Shown piece by piece: positions 8,404-16,689 of a stretch of DNA of 38,940 nt. Both the position numbers and the translations under genes were made by a program. The notes beneath the pieces are model-generated. The model worked only from the letters and a program-made list of their open reading frames with translations. It was not told where the DNA came from and ran no database searches. Position 1 is the stretch's first letter, and every line of letters begins with the position of its first letter. The DNA lies in assembly GCF_019168305.1 (NCBI RefSeq), contig NZ_JAHTBI010000120.1, forward strand, positions 1 through 38,940. The letters run 5' to 3'. The DNA is from Pseudomonas aegrilactucae. GTDB lineage: Bacteria > Pseudomonadota > Gammaproteobacteria > Pseudomonadales > Pseudomonadaceae.

Positions 8404-9750
8404 ATGAGCGCGTTTACCATTTCCACACCCGTCAGCGTCGAAAAACCGTTGGCTGCTTCTGATGATCTGCTGCAACGCTACCAGTCGCTGCTGCGCGGCG
8501 AAGGGTTTGGCAGTGCTGCCTGGCTTGCCGGGCAGTTGCTGCAGGCCCAGCGATTGCCGCACGACCTGCCGCCTGACGCCACAGGCCTCACCCAGTGGTG
8601 TGCCGACCGCGCCGCCAGCGTGGCGCAGCAGTACGCCGAGTACCTGCGGGGGCGCAAGGCTGGCGACAAGCGGCGCTACTTCAGCGGCCGTGCCCACGCG
8701 CTGCACTTTCTGCATCAGGTCGCACCCACCAAGTGCGTGGATGGGGCCTGGCTGCATGGCATGCTGCACCATTGGCCAGACCCGCGTTACCACGGGCTGA
8801 TCCGCACCTACCTGGAAGAGCTTGGCGACGGCGAGCCGGCCTGCAACCACGTGCTGATCTATCGCCGGCTGCTGGCTGAGGCCGGCTGCCACGACAGCAC
8901 GCCGCTGGCCGACGAGCGTTACCTGCAAGGCTGCCTGCAACTGGCCCTGGGCATGAACACCGAGGTGTTCCTGCCCGAAGTGATCGGCTACAACCTGGGC
9001 TATGAGCAGTTGCCCCTGCACCTGCTGATCAGCGCCTTCGAGCTCGATGAACTGGGCCTGGACCCACAGTACTTTCGCTTGCACGTGACCATCGACAACG
9101 CCAGCAGCGGCCACGCGTGCAAGGCCGTGCAGGCCCTGCAGCACTTCATGCCGGTGTACGACGAGTCGTTCTACCGGCGCGTCGCTGCCGGCTACCGGCT
9201 CAATGACCTTGGGCAGGGCTCGACAGCCATCATTGCCAGTTTCGACCTGTATGCCGAGGTCGTGAGCATGCTGGAACACAAGCGTGCGTTCGGCCAGCAC
9301 ATGCACTCCGACTACTGCCGTTTCGACGGGCGCACGGTCAACCAGTGGCTGGCCGAGCCGGGCAGTGTCCCCGCGTTCCTCACGGCCCTTGAGGGCAAAG
9401 GCTGGATTCAGCGCCACCAGGCCCCCACCAAAAGCCGCTTCTGGTCGCTGGTCGAAGGGCCGACGGCCGCCATGTTCGGCGTGTTCAGCGCTTATGAAAA
9501 ACAGCTGCTGCACGACTGGATCGCTGGCGATTGGCAGCCCGCCGCGGGCCCGCGGCGTTCGCTTTCGCCCGCCCAACCGGTCGTATCGGCGTGCGATGCC
9601 GACTGCGTGGCGCTCGAGGAACAATTGGCCCGGCTGCCAGCCCAGAGCCGGGTGTCACGGCTGGTCGAGCAACTGGCCGGCAACGGTCATGCCGTGCCGG
9701 TCGGCCTGCTGGCCACCCGCCTGTACCGCCAGCTCACTGGCTTGAACTGA
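8404..9750 (+). CDS. Iron-containing redox enzyme (heme-oxygenase-like diiron oxidase)
   Basis: A 448-aa protein of the HDO superfamily (the fold of UndA, BesC and SznF), which uses a two-iron site and O2 to oxidise or fragment small substrates. Metal-ligand candidates are Glu138/Glu139 and His149 (in YLEELGDGEPACNH), then His227, Asp231 and His237 in YFRLHVTIDNASSGHA, the typical second half of the site. The C-terminal 130 residues are an extension with a winged-helix look (WIQRHQAPTKSRFWSLVEG). It starts an operon with the methyltransferase gene 12 nt downstream. The start at 8404 follows GGAAGG about 9 nt upstream. The reaction is unknown. Confidence 0.8.
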   Translation: MSAFTISTPVSVEKPLAASDDLLQRYQSLLRGEGFGSAAWLAGQLLQAQRLPHDLPPDATGLTQWCADRAASVAQQYAEYLRGRKAGDKRRYFSGRAHALHFLHQVAPTKCVDGAWLHGMLHHWPDPRYHGLIRTYLEELGDGEPACNHVLIYRRLLAEAGCHDSTPLADERYLQGCLQLALGMNTEVFLPEVIGYNLGYEQLPLHLLISAFELDELGLDPQYFRLHVTIDNASSGHACKAVQALQHFMPVYDESFYRRVAAGYRLNDLGQGSTAIIASFDLYAEVVSMLEHKRAFGQHMHSDYCRFDGRTVNQWLAEPGSVPAFLTALEGKGWIQRHQAPTKSRFWSLVEGPTAAMFGVFSAYEKQLLHDWIAGDWQPAAGPRRSLSPAQPVVSACDADCVALEEQLARLPAQSRVSRLVEQLAGNGHAVPVGLLATRLYRQLTGLN

Positions 9751-9762
9751 AGGAGCCCTGCA

Positions 9763-10716
9763 ATGCTATTGAACCCCTGCCAGCGTGATGCCGACCAGGC
9801 GCTGCTGCAACTGGGCCGTCGCCTGCAGGCCGATGGTTATCGCTTCACCTGCGTCACGCCGCTGACCCAGCAGCGCAACAATGACCGGGCAGGCGCCGCG
9901 CGTGCGCGCACGTTGCGTGACATCTTTGGCTGGAACCGGCCGTTTACCGCCAGCCTGCTGTCGGCCGATGAACTGGCGCAAATGCGCCTGGCGCAGATTC
10001 TTGACGAGGAGGGCGACTGCTGGCGCAGCCGCGTGCGCTGGTCGAGCCTGGAGGACCTGCTGCTGGTGCATTCCGGGTACCCCACCACGCAGACCGATGC
10101 GGTGTTCTTCGGCCCGGACAGCTACCGCTTCGCGCACTTTATCGCCAGCCACCTGCAGGGTCGCTTCAGCGAGATCAACCATGCCGTGGACATAGGCTGC
10201 GGCAGTGGCATCGGCGCCATCCTGATCGGTCGCGCCCGGCGCCACGCCCAGGTAGCGGCGGTGGACATCAATGCCCATGCCTTGCGCATGACGGCCATCA
10301 ACGTGGCCTTGGCGGAGCTGGCCAACGTATCGATCGAGCACAGCGATGTGTTGCAGGGTATTACTGGAAATTTCGACCTGATCGTCGCCAACCCACCGTA
10401 CATGCTGGATGCGGGGGCGCGCGCCTACCGGCACGGTGGCGGTGCGCTGGGCGCCGGCCTGTCGTTGCGCATCCTCAATGAATCGCTGGGGCGTCTGAGC
10501 CAGGGCGGCAGTTTGCTGCTCTACACAGGGGTTGCGATGATCGATGGCCATGATCCGTTTCTGGCCGCCATTCGTGCCCAGCTCAACGACCCGCGCTGGT
10601 CCTGGCATTACCAGGAACTGGACCCGGACGTGTTTGGCGAACAACTGCTGGAGCCCGGCTACGAAGCCGTGGAGCGCATCGCGGCGGTGGGTCTGACCGT
10701 GACGCGCAATGGATAA
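9763..10716 (+). CDS. HemK-like class I SAM-dependent methyltransferase
   Basis: A 317-aa protein with SAM motif I DIGCGSGIG (Asp143) and the catalytic motif NPPY (Asn210-Tyr213). NPPY is typical of enzymes that methylate an amide or amino nitrogen (PrmB, PrmC/HemK, N6-adenine methylases). The N-terminal 120 residues are not a PrmC tRNA/RF domain. AAGGAG lies 7 nt before the ATG. It follows the diiron oxidase by 12 nt and must be co-transcribed with it, so the pair probably acts on one substrate, for example N-methylation and oxidative tailoring of a small molecule or peptide. It is unlikely to be the housekeeping release-factor methylase, as no prfA is near. Confidence 0.82.
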   Translation: MLLNPCQRDADQALLQLGRRLQADGYRFTCVTPLTQQRNNDRAGAARARTLRDIFGWNRPFTASLLSADELAQMRLAQILDEEGDCWRSRVRWSSLEDLLLVHSGYPTTQTDAVFFGPDSYRFAHFIASHLQGRFSEINHAVDIGCGSGIGAILIGRARRHAQVAAVDINAHALRMTAINVALAELANVSIEHSDVLQGITGNFDLIVANPPYMLDAGARAYRHGGGALGAGLSLRILNESLGRLSQGGSLLLYTGVAMIDGHDPFLAAIRAQLNDPRWSWHYQELDPDVFGEQLLEPGYEAVERIAAVGLTVTRNG

Positions 10717-10756
10717 CAAGGTGCAGGATGCATCGGATATTTCTACTTGAACGACC

Positions 10757-10788
10757 GGGCCATCAGGCCCTTACTAGGTGTTACACCT
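10757..10788. promoter_or_regulatory. Two adjacent dyads upstream of the DUF1652 gene
   Basis: GGGCC-ATCA-GGCCC (10757-10770) can form a short hairpin that may end the upstream methyltransferase transcript. Six bases later AGGTGT-T-ACACCT (10776-10788) is a perfect odd-centred 13-bp palindrome, 21 nt before the next ATG, which fits an operator. No binding protein can be named. Confidence 0.4.
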
Positions 10789-10809
10789 GAGACTGCCGAG
10801 GGTTGCATC

Positions 10810-11073
10810 ATGCCAATGAACGGAGTGAGTGATCTGGAACTGAGGGGGATCATCGAGCGGGCGTTTCTGCCCATGCATTGCGAGGTTTCCTGTACTGACG
10901 GCTTGTGCCTGACCATTCATTTTCCAGCGGATGCCGAGCATGTGGAGCATACGTTGACCGGGGTGCGGGTGAGTGAGCTGCCTGACGCCCGCGCGCTGGC
11001 GGACCTGGTTGCGCAGATCCGTGCAGAGCGCCCCAGGCTGCTGGCCCCGCAACCGATCAAGTTCCGCGCCTGA
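10810..11073 (+). CDS. DUF1652 domain-containing protein
   Basis: An 87-aa protein with the family's LELRGIIERAFLP start and a Cys-containing strand (HCEVSCTDGLCLTIHF). DUF1652 proteins are small, common in Pseudomonas and of unknown function. ATG 10810 is chosen because GAGGG lies about 8 nt upstream; the Met two codons later (10816) is the alternative. It has no membrane segment, and several paralogues per genome are usual in this genus. A 13-bp palindrome just upstream may be an operator. Confidence 0.8.
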   Translation: MPMNGVSDLELRGIIERAFLPMHCEVSCTDGLCLTIHFPADAEHVEHTLTGVRVSELPDARALADLVAQIRAERPRLLAPQPIKFRA

Positions 11074-11090
11074 TCAGCCGTGCGCCCGGC

Positions 11091-11705
11091 TCAGCCCAGG
11101 CTGGCCGGGCGCAGGTATTCGGGTTGCAGGGTGTTGAACCAGAACAGGATCATCGTCACCAGGATCGTCACCTGCACCAGCAGGCCCACGCCCCACACAC
11201 TGGCCCCATACAGCAAGCCTTGCTCCTTGCGCAGGCGCATGAAGGTCGGCAGCCCGGTGAACAGCAGGAACGTGGCATACAGCGTAGCGGCGCCGAGTAT
11301 GCACACCGCCAGCCAGCGGCTCGGGTACAGGCCGGCCAGCCCGGCAATGAAATACGGCGTGGCGGTGTAGGCGGCAAACCCGATGCATTGGTTGAGGCTG
11401 GGCCGCGCATCGAAGCTGCGCGACATCCAGCGGATGAGCGCCCCCATCAGCACGGTCCCGGCCATGATCGCCAGAAACAGCAGGATGCACAGCTGCAGCG
11501 CGCTGTTGGCGCTGAGCCGCACATTCTCGTTCTCGGCCAGGCTCCAGCCGACCGATGTGGTGCCGATGAACAGGCACACCGTGGGGATCAGTGCCAGCAG
11601 CAACAGATGGGTCAGGTAATGGCGCGGGTGGGCTTCCTCGTCATGGCGTATGTCAGCCCACGCCGAGTTGGGTTGGGTGAAGAGTTTGACCAGATGGCTA
11701 GTCAT
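11091..11705 (-). CDS. Yip1-family membrane protein
   Basis: A 204-aa integral membrane protein with about five hydrophobic segments (near residues 33-52, 68-95, 112-135, 140-158 and 172-195) after a cytoplasmic start, MTSHLVKLFTQPNSAWADI. This layout matches bacterial Yip1-domain proteins, whose function is poorly known. The start at 11705 has GGAG 7-10 nt upstream; the longer frame has no support. It is convergent with the DUF1652 gene and divergent from ku. Confidence 0.78.
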   Translation of the reverse strand: MTSHLVKLFTQPNSAWADIRHDEEAHPRHYLTHLLLLALIPTVCLFIGTTSVGWSLAENENVRLSANSALQLCILLFLAIMAGTVLMGALIRWMSRSFDARPSLNQCIGFAAYTATPYFIAGLAGLYPSRWLAVCILGAATLYATFLLFTGLPTFMRLRKEQGLLYGASVWGVGLLVQVTILVTMILFWFNTLQPEYLRPASLG

Positions 11706-11905
11706 GACGGTCTCCATGCGCAGGGGCGAAGGTACCCTTTGTCTTCTGTGGAGGTCGGGTGCGGGCAAGGGTTTCATCTAATTGCAGCCGCCCGGACCAA
11801 CTGCCTTGAACCATTGCGCGGGCCGGTCGGTCAGTCATCTCAGGAGCGCTGTGAGGCGCTGCCGTTGACGGTGGCAATCCATTGCCATAGCGCGAGGTGA
11901 CAGGC

Positions 11906-12721
11906 ATGGCCAGCAGGGCGATCTGGAAAGGCGCAATCAGTTTTGGCCTGGTGCACATACCGGTGTCATTGACCACGGCGGTCAGCAGCGACCGGGTCGA
12001 TTTCGACTGGCTGGACAAGCGCAGCATGGACCCGGTGGGCTATAAGCGGGTCAACAAGGTCACCGGCAAGGAAATCGACAAGCAGCACATCGTCAAGGGC
12101 GTGGAGTTCGAGAAGGGCCAGTATGTGGTGATCAGCGAAGCGGAGATCCGCACCGCGCGCCCCGAAGCGACCCAGACCATCGAGATCTTCTCGTTCGTGG
12201 CCAGTGACGAGATCCCCTTGCAGCACTTCGACACCCCGTATTACCTCGCGCCGGACAAGCGTGGCGGCAAGGTGTACGCGTTGCTGCGCCAGACGCTGGA
12301 GAGCACCGGCAAGGTGGCGCTGGCCAAGGTGGTGCTGCACACCCAACAGCACCTGGCGCTGCTGCGTCCGCTGGAGGACGCGCTGGTGATGATCACCTTG
12401 CGCTGGCCCGAGGAGGTTCGCGGGCTGGAGGGCCTGGAGCTGGACAAGAGCGTGAGCGCGGCGGCGGTCGACAAGAAGGCATTGCAGATGGCCAGGCGGC
12501 TGGTCGAGGACATGGCCGGGCACTGGGCGCCGGATGAGTACCGCAACGACTTCAAGCACACCATCATGGCGCTGGTGCAAGAGAAGGCCCGCCAGGGCAA
12601 GATCGCCACGGTGCAGGCGCCGCAGGATCAGGCGGCGGGCAAGGGCGCGGACATCATCGACCTGACCGAACTGCTCAAGCGCAGCCTGGGCGCCAAGAAG
12701 GCGCCGCGCAAGAAAGCCTGA
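11906..12721 (+). CDS. ku: Non-homologous end-joining protein Ku
   Basis: Bacterial Ku homodimer subunit (271 aa), which binds DNA double-strand ends and recruits LigD. The protein starts MASRAIWKGAISFGLVHIPV, the hallmark Ku N-terminus, carries the bridge region QTIEIFSFV and YYLAPDKRGGKVYALLR, and ends in a Lys-rich tail (GAKKAPRKKA) of the kind that contacts DNA and LigD. The ATG at 11906 is used with AGG 8 nt upstream; a GTG three codons earlier is possible. ligD lies 5.8 kb away on the other strand (18521-21010), separated by the glycan-type gene set. In related bacteria the pair acts mainly in stationary phase. Confidence 0.95.
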   Translation: MASRAIWKGAISFGLVHIPVSLTTAVSSDRVDFDWLDKRSMDPVGYKRVNKVTGKEIDKQHIVKGVEFEKGQYVVISEAEIRTARPEATQTIEIFSFVASDEIPLQHFDTPYYLAPDKRGGKVYALLRQTLESTGKVALAKVVLHTQQHLALLRPLEDALVMITLRWPEEVRGLEGLELDKSVSAAAVDKKALQMARRLVEDMAGHWAPDEYRNDFKHTIMALVQEKARQGKIATVQAPQDQAAGKGADIIDLTELLKRSLGAKKAPRKKA

Positions 12722-12734
12722 GCGCGGCGCGCCT

Positions 12735-12822
12735 TTCGCTGGCAGCCAGCTCCCACAGGTAGCGCGCTGCCCCTTGCAAACGGCGTGGTCCTTGTGGGAG
12801 CTGGCTTGCCAGCGAAGGGGCC
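12735..12822. repeat. REP palindrome pair (inverted)
   Basis: TTCGCTGGCAGCCAGCTCCCAC starts at 12735, and the opposing copy GTGGGAGCTGGCTTGCCAGC starts at 12794, extending to GGGGCC at 12822. The pair sits between the convergent ku and SnoaL-like genes and can fold as a long cruciform, so it is a plausible bidirectional terminator. Confidence 0.8.
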
Positions 12823-12839
12823 ATGCAGGCGTGGCAAGA

Positions 12840-13205
12840 TCAGGGGGTGGGCACCGCCGTCTCCTGCAAATGCAGCCATTTCCCCTGTCGATCGAACACC
12901 ACTGTCGACCACCGCACAGTGCCCTGGCCGCTGTCATCCTGCTGGCACTCGCGATACGTCACCACCCCCGGTGCCACCTCGTGCAGCGCATCGATATCAA
13001 TGCACAGCCCCGGCCGCGTGCCGTGCGCCTGGGTAAAGAACGCCTCCAGTTGGCGCTTGTCCAGCACCGTGCCCTTGAGCGTGAACATCGAGAACCCTTC
13101 GGCAAAGCGCTCCAGCAACGGCGGTCGCGCCTCACCCGACAGCCACTGGCGGATGAGCACATGCGCCTCGCGTACCTCACGGCAAAAATCAGTCTGCGTA
13201 CCCAT
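12840..13205 (-). CDS. SnoaL/DUF4440-like (nuclear transport factor 2 fold) protein
   Basis: A 121-aa protein with the helix-rich start and curved-sheet end of the NTF2 fold: REVREAHVLIRQWLSG, FSMFTLKGTVLDK and the closing VVTYRECQQDD plus RWSTVVFDRQGKWLHLQE. Such proteins bind or isomerise small ligands or serve as stress-related binding proteins. No catalytic residue can be assigned. The start at 13205 is the first Met that yields a complete fold. It lies 5 nt downstream of the MFS gene on the same strand, so co-transcription is likely. Confidence 0.72.
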   Translation of the reverse strand: MGTQTDFCREVREAHVLIRQWLSGEARPPLLERFAEGFSMFTLKGTVLDKRQLEAFFTQAHGTRPGLCIDIDALHEVAPGVVTYRECQQDDSGQGTVRWSTVVFDRQGKWLHLQETAVPTP

Positions 13206-13210
13206 AAGCC

Positions 13211-14404
13211 TCACTCGGCAGGTTGAAGAAACAGTGTTCGTGCACCCGGCAGGCGCATCACCCACGGCAGTGGCACCAGCGTCAGCACGGCCGCCACCAC
13301 CAGCACGTGCGCATAGGCCGTGGGCGCCGGCAGCAAAACGTCCAGCAGCGAACCCAGCAACGCCACGCCACAGAAGAAGCTCGATTGCCGGTTCAGGTTC
13401 CACAGTGTGCTGGCGGCACCCATCCGGGCGGGGCAGATGGCAACGAACGCCGCCGTCTGCGCCGTGCTGCTGCACAGGCTGCTCCCCAGCCCCATCAGCC
13501 CGTACAGCAGCACCAGCCAGCCTTGATGGTTCGCCAGCCACGGGCTTGCCAGCACCAGTACCGCCAGGCTCTGCACAAGCATGCCGGCCAGCAGCAGCGG
13601 CTTTGGCCCCAGCACATTGAAGCGCCAGCGCGTCGTTGCAATCGCCGCGCAGGCCCCCAGCGCCCACGCCAGCATCAATCCACCGCTGGCGGTGGCGCTC
13701 AGGCCCAGCGAGGTTTGCAGGTACAGCGCCGCCACCAGGTTCACGCCCATGAACACGCCGGGTACACACAGGTACACCAGCATCGCACTGCGCAGCAGCG
13801 GTTGGCGCAGCAGGCCCAGGCTCAGCGCCGGCTGGCGCGCGGGCAGTGGCTGGCCCTTGGGCAGCCACTGCAGCACCAGGGCCACGCCGGCCAGGGTCAA
13901 CGCCAGCATGCCCGCAAAGGCCCAGCGCCAGTCGCCGTGGTCGGCCAGCCAGCCACCCAGCGCGGGTGACAGGGCGGGTACCAGCAAGGCCACCGTCATC
14001 ACCTGCGACGTCAGGCCGGCACGTGCCTGGGCACTGCAACTGCGGTAGGCGAGTGCCTGGCCCACCGGTATCAGCAGGCCACCGCCCAGCCCTTGCAGCA
14101 GTCGCCAGCCGATCAGCGCTTCGATGCTGGGCGCCAGGCCCGCCATCGCGGTGCCCAGGCCGAACGCGCCGAGCGACAGCAGCAGGGTGTTGCGCTCGCC
14201 GATGCGCTGGGCCAGCCAGTTGCCCAGCGGTATCACCAGGGTCAGGCCAAGCATGTAGGCATTGCCTACCCAGCTCAGTTGGTGCACCGAAGCGCCGAGT
14301 GCCTGGCCGATGGCCGGGTAGGCGCTGTTGAGCACGAACAGGTTGGCCAGGTCCAGGGCAAAGCCGAGCAGGTAGATCAGGGTGACTTTCGAGCGAAATG
14401 ACAT
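13211..14404 (-). CDS. MFS transporter (drug/metabolite exporter type)
   Basis: A 397-aa, twelve-segment major facilitator. TM1 begins LIYLLGFALDLANLFVLNSA. The conserved loop 2-3 motif reads GNWLAQRIGERNTLLLSLG, and LIGWRLLQGLGGGLLIPVGQ (TM4) resembles the EmrB/QacA exporter group, although the length fits 12 rather than 14 segments. The start at 14404 is preferred; a Met at 14434 adds ten residues, and neither has a strong ribosome site. A LysR regulator is divergent 114 bp away, the usual arrangement for an inducible efflux pump. The substrate is unknown. Confidence 0.85.
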   Translation of the reverse strand: MSFRSKVTLIYLLGFALDLANLFVLNSAYPAIGQALGASVHQLSWVGNAYMLGLTLVIPLGNWLAQRIGERNTLLLSLGAFGLGTAMAGLAPSIEALIGWRLLQGLGGGLLIPVGQALAYRSCSAQARAGLTSQVMTVALLVPALSPALGGWLADHGDWRWAFAGMLALTLAGVALVLQWLPKGQPLPARQPALSLGLLRQPLLRSAMLVYLCVPGVFMGVNLVAALYLQTSLGLSATASGGLMLAWALGACAAIATTRWRFNVLGPKPLLLAGMLVQSLAVLVLASPWLANHQGWLVLLYGLMGLGSSLCSSTAQTAAFVAICPARMGAASTLWNLNRQSSFFCGVALLGSLLDVLLPAPTAYAHVLVVAAVLTLVPLPWVMRLPGARTLFLQPAE

Positions 14405-14471
14405 GGCAATCGACAGCGTGCGGCGAGAAAGCATGGAGTTTAGGGGCGCGAGTCTGATTGAATAAGCCCCG

Positions 14472-14487
14472 CAATACTGTCAGATTG
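14472..14487. promoter_or_regulatory. Candidate LysR-type binding dyad
   Basis: CAAT (14472-14475) and ATTG (14484-14487) form a spaced inverted repeat, CAATACTGTCAGATTG, in the 114-bp divergent region between the MFS gene and the lysR-type gene, where the regulator would be expected to bind. The arms are only four bases, so this is weak evidence. Confidence 0.3.
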
Positions 14488-14518
14488 TTCAGCCTTTTTT
14501 GACAATTCAGGGGTGTCC

Positions 14519-15403
14519 ATGGTCAGCCTGGACCGTTTCGAGCTGTTCTGTGCCGTGGTCGAGGCGGGTTCGTTCACCGCCGCCGCCACGCGCCTGTGCC
14601 AGACCCGTGCTGCGGTGAGTTTCGGGATCAAGCAATTGGAGTCGCAGTTGGGGGTTACCTTGCTCACGCGCACTACCCGGCGGGTAGCCCTGACCGATGC
14701 GGGCGAGGGTTTCTACCGCCGTTGCGTGCAGGTGCTGGAGCAGGCGAATGCGGCGATCGAGCAGGCGCGTGCCGAGCATGCCGGCCTGCAGGGCAGCCTG
14801 CGTATCACCTCGACGGTGGAGTATGGTTTGCGGGTGGTGGCGCCCGCCTTGCAGTTGTTCATGCGTGAGCATCCGTTGCTCAGCGTGCGCCTGGAAACCC
14901 ACACCGCGCAGGTCGACCTGGTGCAGGAGCGCTTCGATGTGGCGATTCGCCTGGGGCAGCCGCACGATTCGGGGTATCGCGGGGTGTGCCTGGAGCACTA
15001 CGCGGTGCGCCTGGTAATGGCGCCGGGGTTGTGCGCGCCGGGTGCCGGGTTGGCAGTGGTCAATGCGTTGCCGTGGCTGGCCCACAGCCGCTTCGAGCGC
15101 CAGGCAGGCTGGGCGCTGACGGACGGCGAGGGTGGGGCGGCGGTGTATGAGCCCGAGGGGCGGCCGGTGATGGTGGCCGACAACGCGTCGATCCTGCGGG
15201 CCTTTGCGCTGCAGGGGATGGGGGTGGCGGTATTGCCGGCGTGGCTGGTGGATGACGATCTCAGCGCGGGTACGTTGGTCGATGTGCTGTCGGCGTATCG
15301 ATTTGCCGAGCAGGCCGTGTATGCGCTGTACCCGGCCAGCAGCCATGTACCGCGCAAGGTGCGGGCCTGGATTGATTTCTTGAAGGGTTATCTGGGGCGG
15401 TGA
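14519..15403 (+). CDS. LysR-family transcriptional regulator
   Basis: A 294-aa LTTR. The N-terminal winged helix-turn-helix reads FELFCAVVEAGSFTAAATRL (residues 6-25) and continues to GVTLLTRTTRRVALTDAG. The periplasmic-binding-like effector domain follows, including FDVAIRLGQPHDSGYRG and AFALQGMGVAVLPAWLVDDD. This is normal family length. ATG at 14519 is selected over the GTG two codons earlier. It is divergent from the MFS exporter, which it probably regulates in response to an unknown ligand. Confidence 0.88.
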   Translation: MVSLDRFELFCAVVEAGSFTAAATRLCQTRAAVSFGIKQLESQLGVTLLTRTTRRVALTDAGEGFYRRCVQVLEQANAAIEQARAEHAGLQGSLRITSTVEYGLRVVAPALQLFMREHPLLSVRLETHTAQVDLVQERFDVAIRLGQPHDSGYRGVCLEHYAVRLVMAPGLCAPGAGLAVVNALPWLAHSRFERQAGWALTDGEGGAAVYEPEGRPVMVADNASILRAFALQGMGVAVLPAWLVDDDLSAGTLVDVLSAYRFAEQAVYALYPASSHVPRKVRAWIDFLKGYLGR

Positions 15404-15411
15404 CTGGTCAG

Positions 15412-15433
15412 GGCGCTGGCGCGCCAGTGCGCC
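15412..15433. terminator. Imperfect palindrome between convergent genes
   Basis: The segment is centred on CTGGCGCGCCAG with flanking GGCG and GCGCC. It lies in the 30-bp gap between the lysR-type stop and the glycosyltransferase stop, so it may serve as a bidirectional terminator. There is no T-tract and almost no loop, hence low confidence. Confidence 0.3.
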
Positions 15434-16093
15434 TCACGGGGTAATCGCCAGGCCGGTGAGGAAATCGCCAAACCCGCCCCGCGCCCGGCAATCCCCACGG
15501 CTGCTGGTGGACACGCTGTTGCGCGCGGTCCACACGATGCGCGCGCCACTGAGCTGCAGGTCGCTGATCAACTGCACGTCCTCGTCGAGCGCCAGCGCCT
15601 GGAACCCGCCAACTCGCTGATAGGCGCGGGCACAGATGCCCAGGTTGGCGCCATGGACATGCCGGTGGTCTTCGCGGGCCTGGTAATGCGCCAGGTAGCG
15701 TGCCTGCAGGGCTGCGTCCTGGTCGGCCTGCCAATGCTCGATGTGTACCGTGCCACATACCACGTCGGCAGCGCAGTCCAGCTGGTACACCAGCCAGTCG
15801 GCCGGCACGCGGCTGTCGGCGTCGGTGCAGGCCAGCCAGCGTGCACCACGCTCCAGCATCCAGCTGGCGCCGGCACGCCGGGCAAAGCCGACGTTGCGCG
15901 CGGTGACGTTGAGGGTGTGCACGCCATGGGCCAGGGCAATGGCCTCGCTGGCGTCGCTGCACTGGTCCAGCACCACCAGGACTTCAACCGTCTCACCGAG
16001 GTCTTCGGCGCGGCTGGCGGCTTGCCTCAGTGCTCGCAGGCAGGCCGGCAGGTGCTGCTCTTCGTTATGCGCGGGGACGATCACGGCAATCAT
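15434..16093 (-). CDS. Family 2 glycosyltransferase
   Basis: A 219-aa GT-A enzyme that should transfer a sugar from a nucleotide donor. It begins MIAVIVPAHNEEQHLPACL (donor-binding strand), has the metal-binding ACTDADSRVPADW (DxD), and a later LALDEDVQLISDL segment in the position of the acceptor-side acidic motif. It has no membrane segments and is short for the family. Its start overlaps the stop of the NodS-like methyltransferase gene (ATGA), so it is the last gene of the coupled set on this strand. Donor and acceptor are unknown. Confidence 0.82.
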   Translation of the reverse strand: MIAVIVPAHNEEQHLPACLRALRQAASRAEDLGETVEVLVVLDQCSDASEAIALAHGVHTLNVTARNVGFARRAGASWMLERGARWLACTDADSRVPADWLVYQLDCAADVVCGTVHIEHWQADQDAALQARYLAHYQAREDHRHVHGANLGICARAYQRVGGFQALALDEDVQLISDLQLSGARIVWTARNSVSTSSRGDCRARGGFGDFLTGLAITP

Positions 16094-16689
16094 GCGCAGG
16101 GCTCCTGCAGGTCAATGGCACACGGCTGGCAACACCAGTATTCGAGCAGGAAATCGGCTTCCTCGTGGCGCGCCGCGCGAAACAGGGGCAGGCGCTGGTC
16201 GAGCAGCGCATGCACCTGTCGGCCGTCCTGCGGGCAGCCTTCGATGGGGTGCAGCCAGTGGCAGGCCAGCAGTGCACCACCCGGTGTGAGGCACGCCACC
16301 GCCTGTTCGATGACCTGCAACCACTGCGCAGGGTCCAGGTAGTAGCCGATTTCACTGAGCACAATCAGGTCGAACTCGCCCCCCGGCCAGTCACCCGGCA
16401 GATGGCCCTGGGCCACGCTGGCCTGGGGGAAGGGCTGCAGCCGCTTTTGTGCCAGGGCCACGGCCGTGGCGTTGAGGTCCTGGCATAGCAGGGCGTCGGT
16501 GCGCTCGGCCAGGGCCGCGCTGAGTTCGCCATTGGCGCAGGCCGGCTCGAAGATGCGGCAGTAGCGCTGGCGGGGTAGGCAGGCCAGGGTCAGGTCGCGC
16601 TTGCGTTTTTCATACCAGCGGGTACGGAACGCCCAGGGGTCTTCGTCGTGCTCGAACAGTTGCTCGAAGTACTGCGCGGATACACTCAT
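16090..16689 (-). CDS. NodS-like SAM-dependent methyltransferase
   Basis: A 199-aa class I methyltransferase. The N-terminus YFEQLFEHDEDPWAFRTRWY followed by EKRKRDLTLACLP is the characteristic lead-in of the NodS family. SAM motif I is degenerate (IFEPACANGELSAAL), as is common in that family. DLIVLSEIGYYLD is the post-II region. Rhizobial NodS N-methylates the deacetylated glucosamine of Nod factors. The gene lies between a PIG-L deacetylase and a glycosyltransferase, with 4-nt overlaps on both sides, so N-methylation of a freed amino sugar is a reasonable guess. The actual substrate is unproven. Confidence 0.8.
   Translation of the reverse strand: MSVSAQYFEQLFEHDEDPWAFRTRWYEKRKRDLTLACLPRQRYCRIFEPACANGELSAALAERTDALLCQDLNATAVALAQKRLQPFPQASVAQGHLPGDWPGGEFDLIVLSEIGYYLDPAQWLQVIEQAVACLTPGGALLACHWLHPIEGCPQDGRQVHALLDQRLPLFRAARHEEADFLLEYWCCQPCAIDLQEPCA

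Noticed and set aside
12840..14474. 544-aa minus-strand frame covering the SnoaL-like and MFS genes
   Set aside because: Only its last 121 codons (from 13205) are coding. The rest is out of frame with the twelve-segment transporter, and a fusion is not supported.
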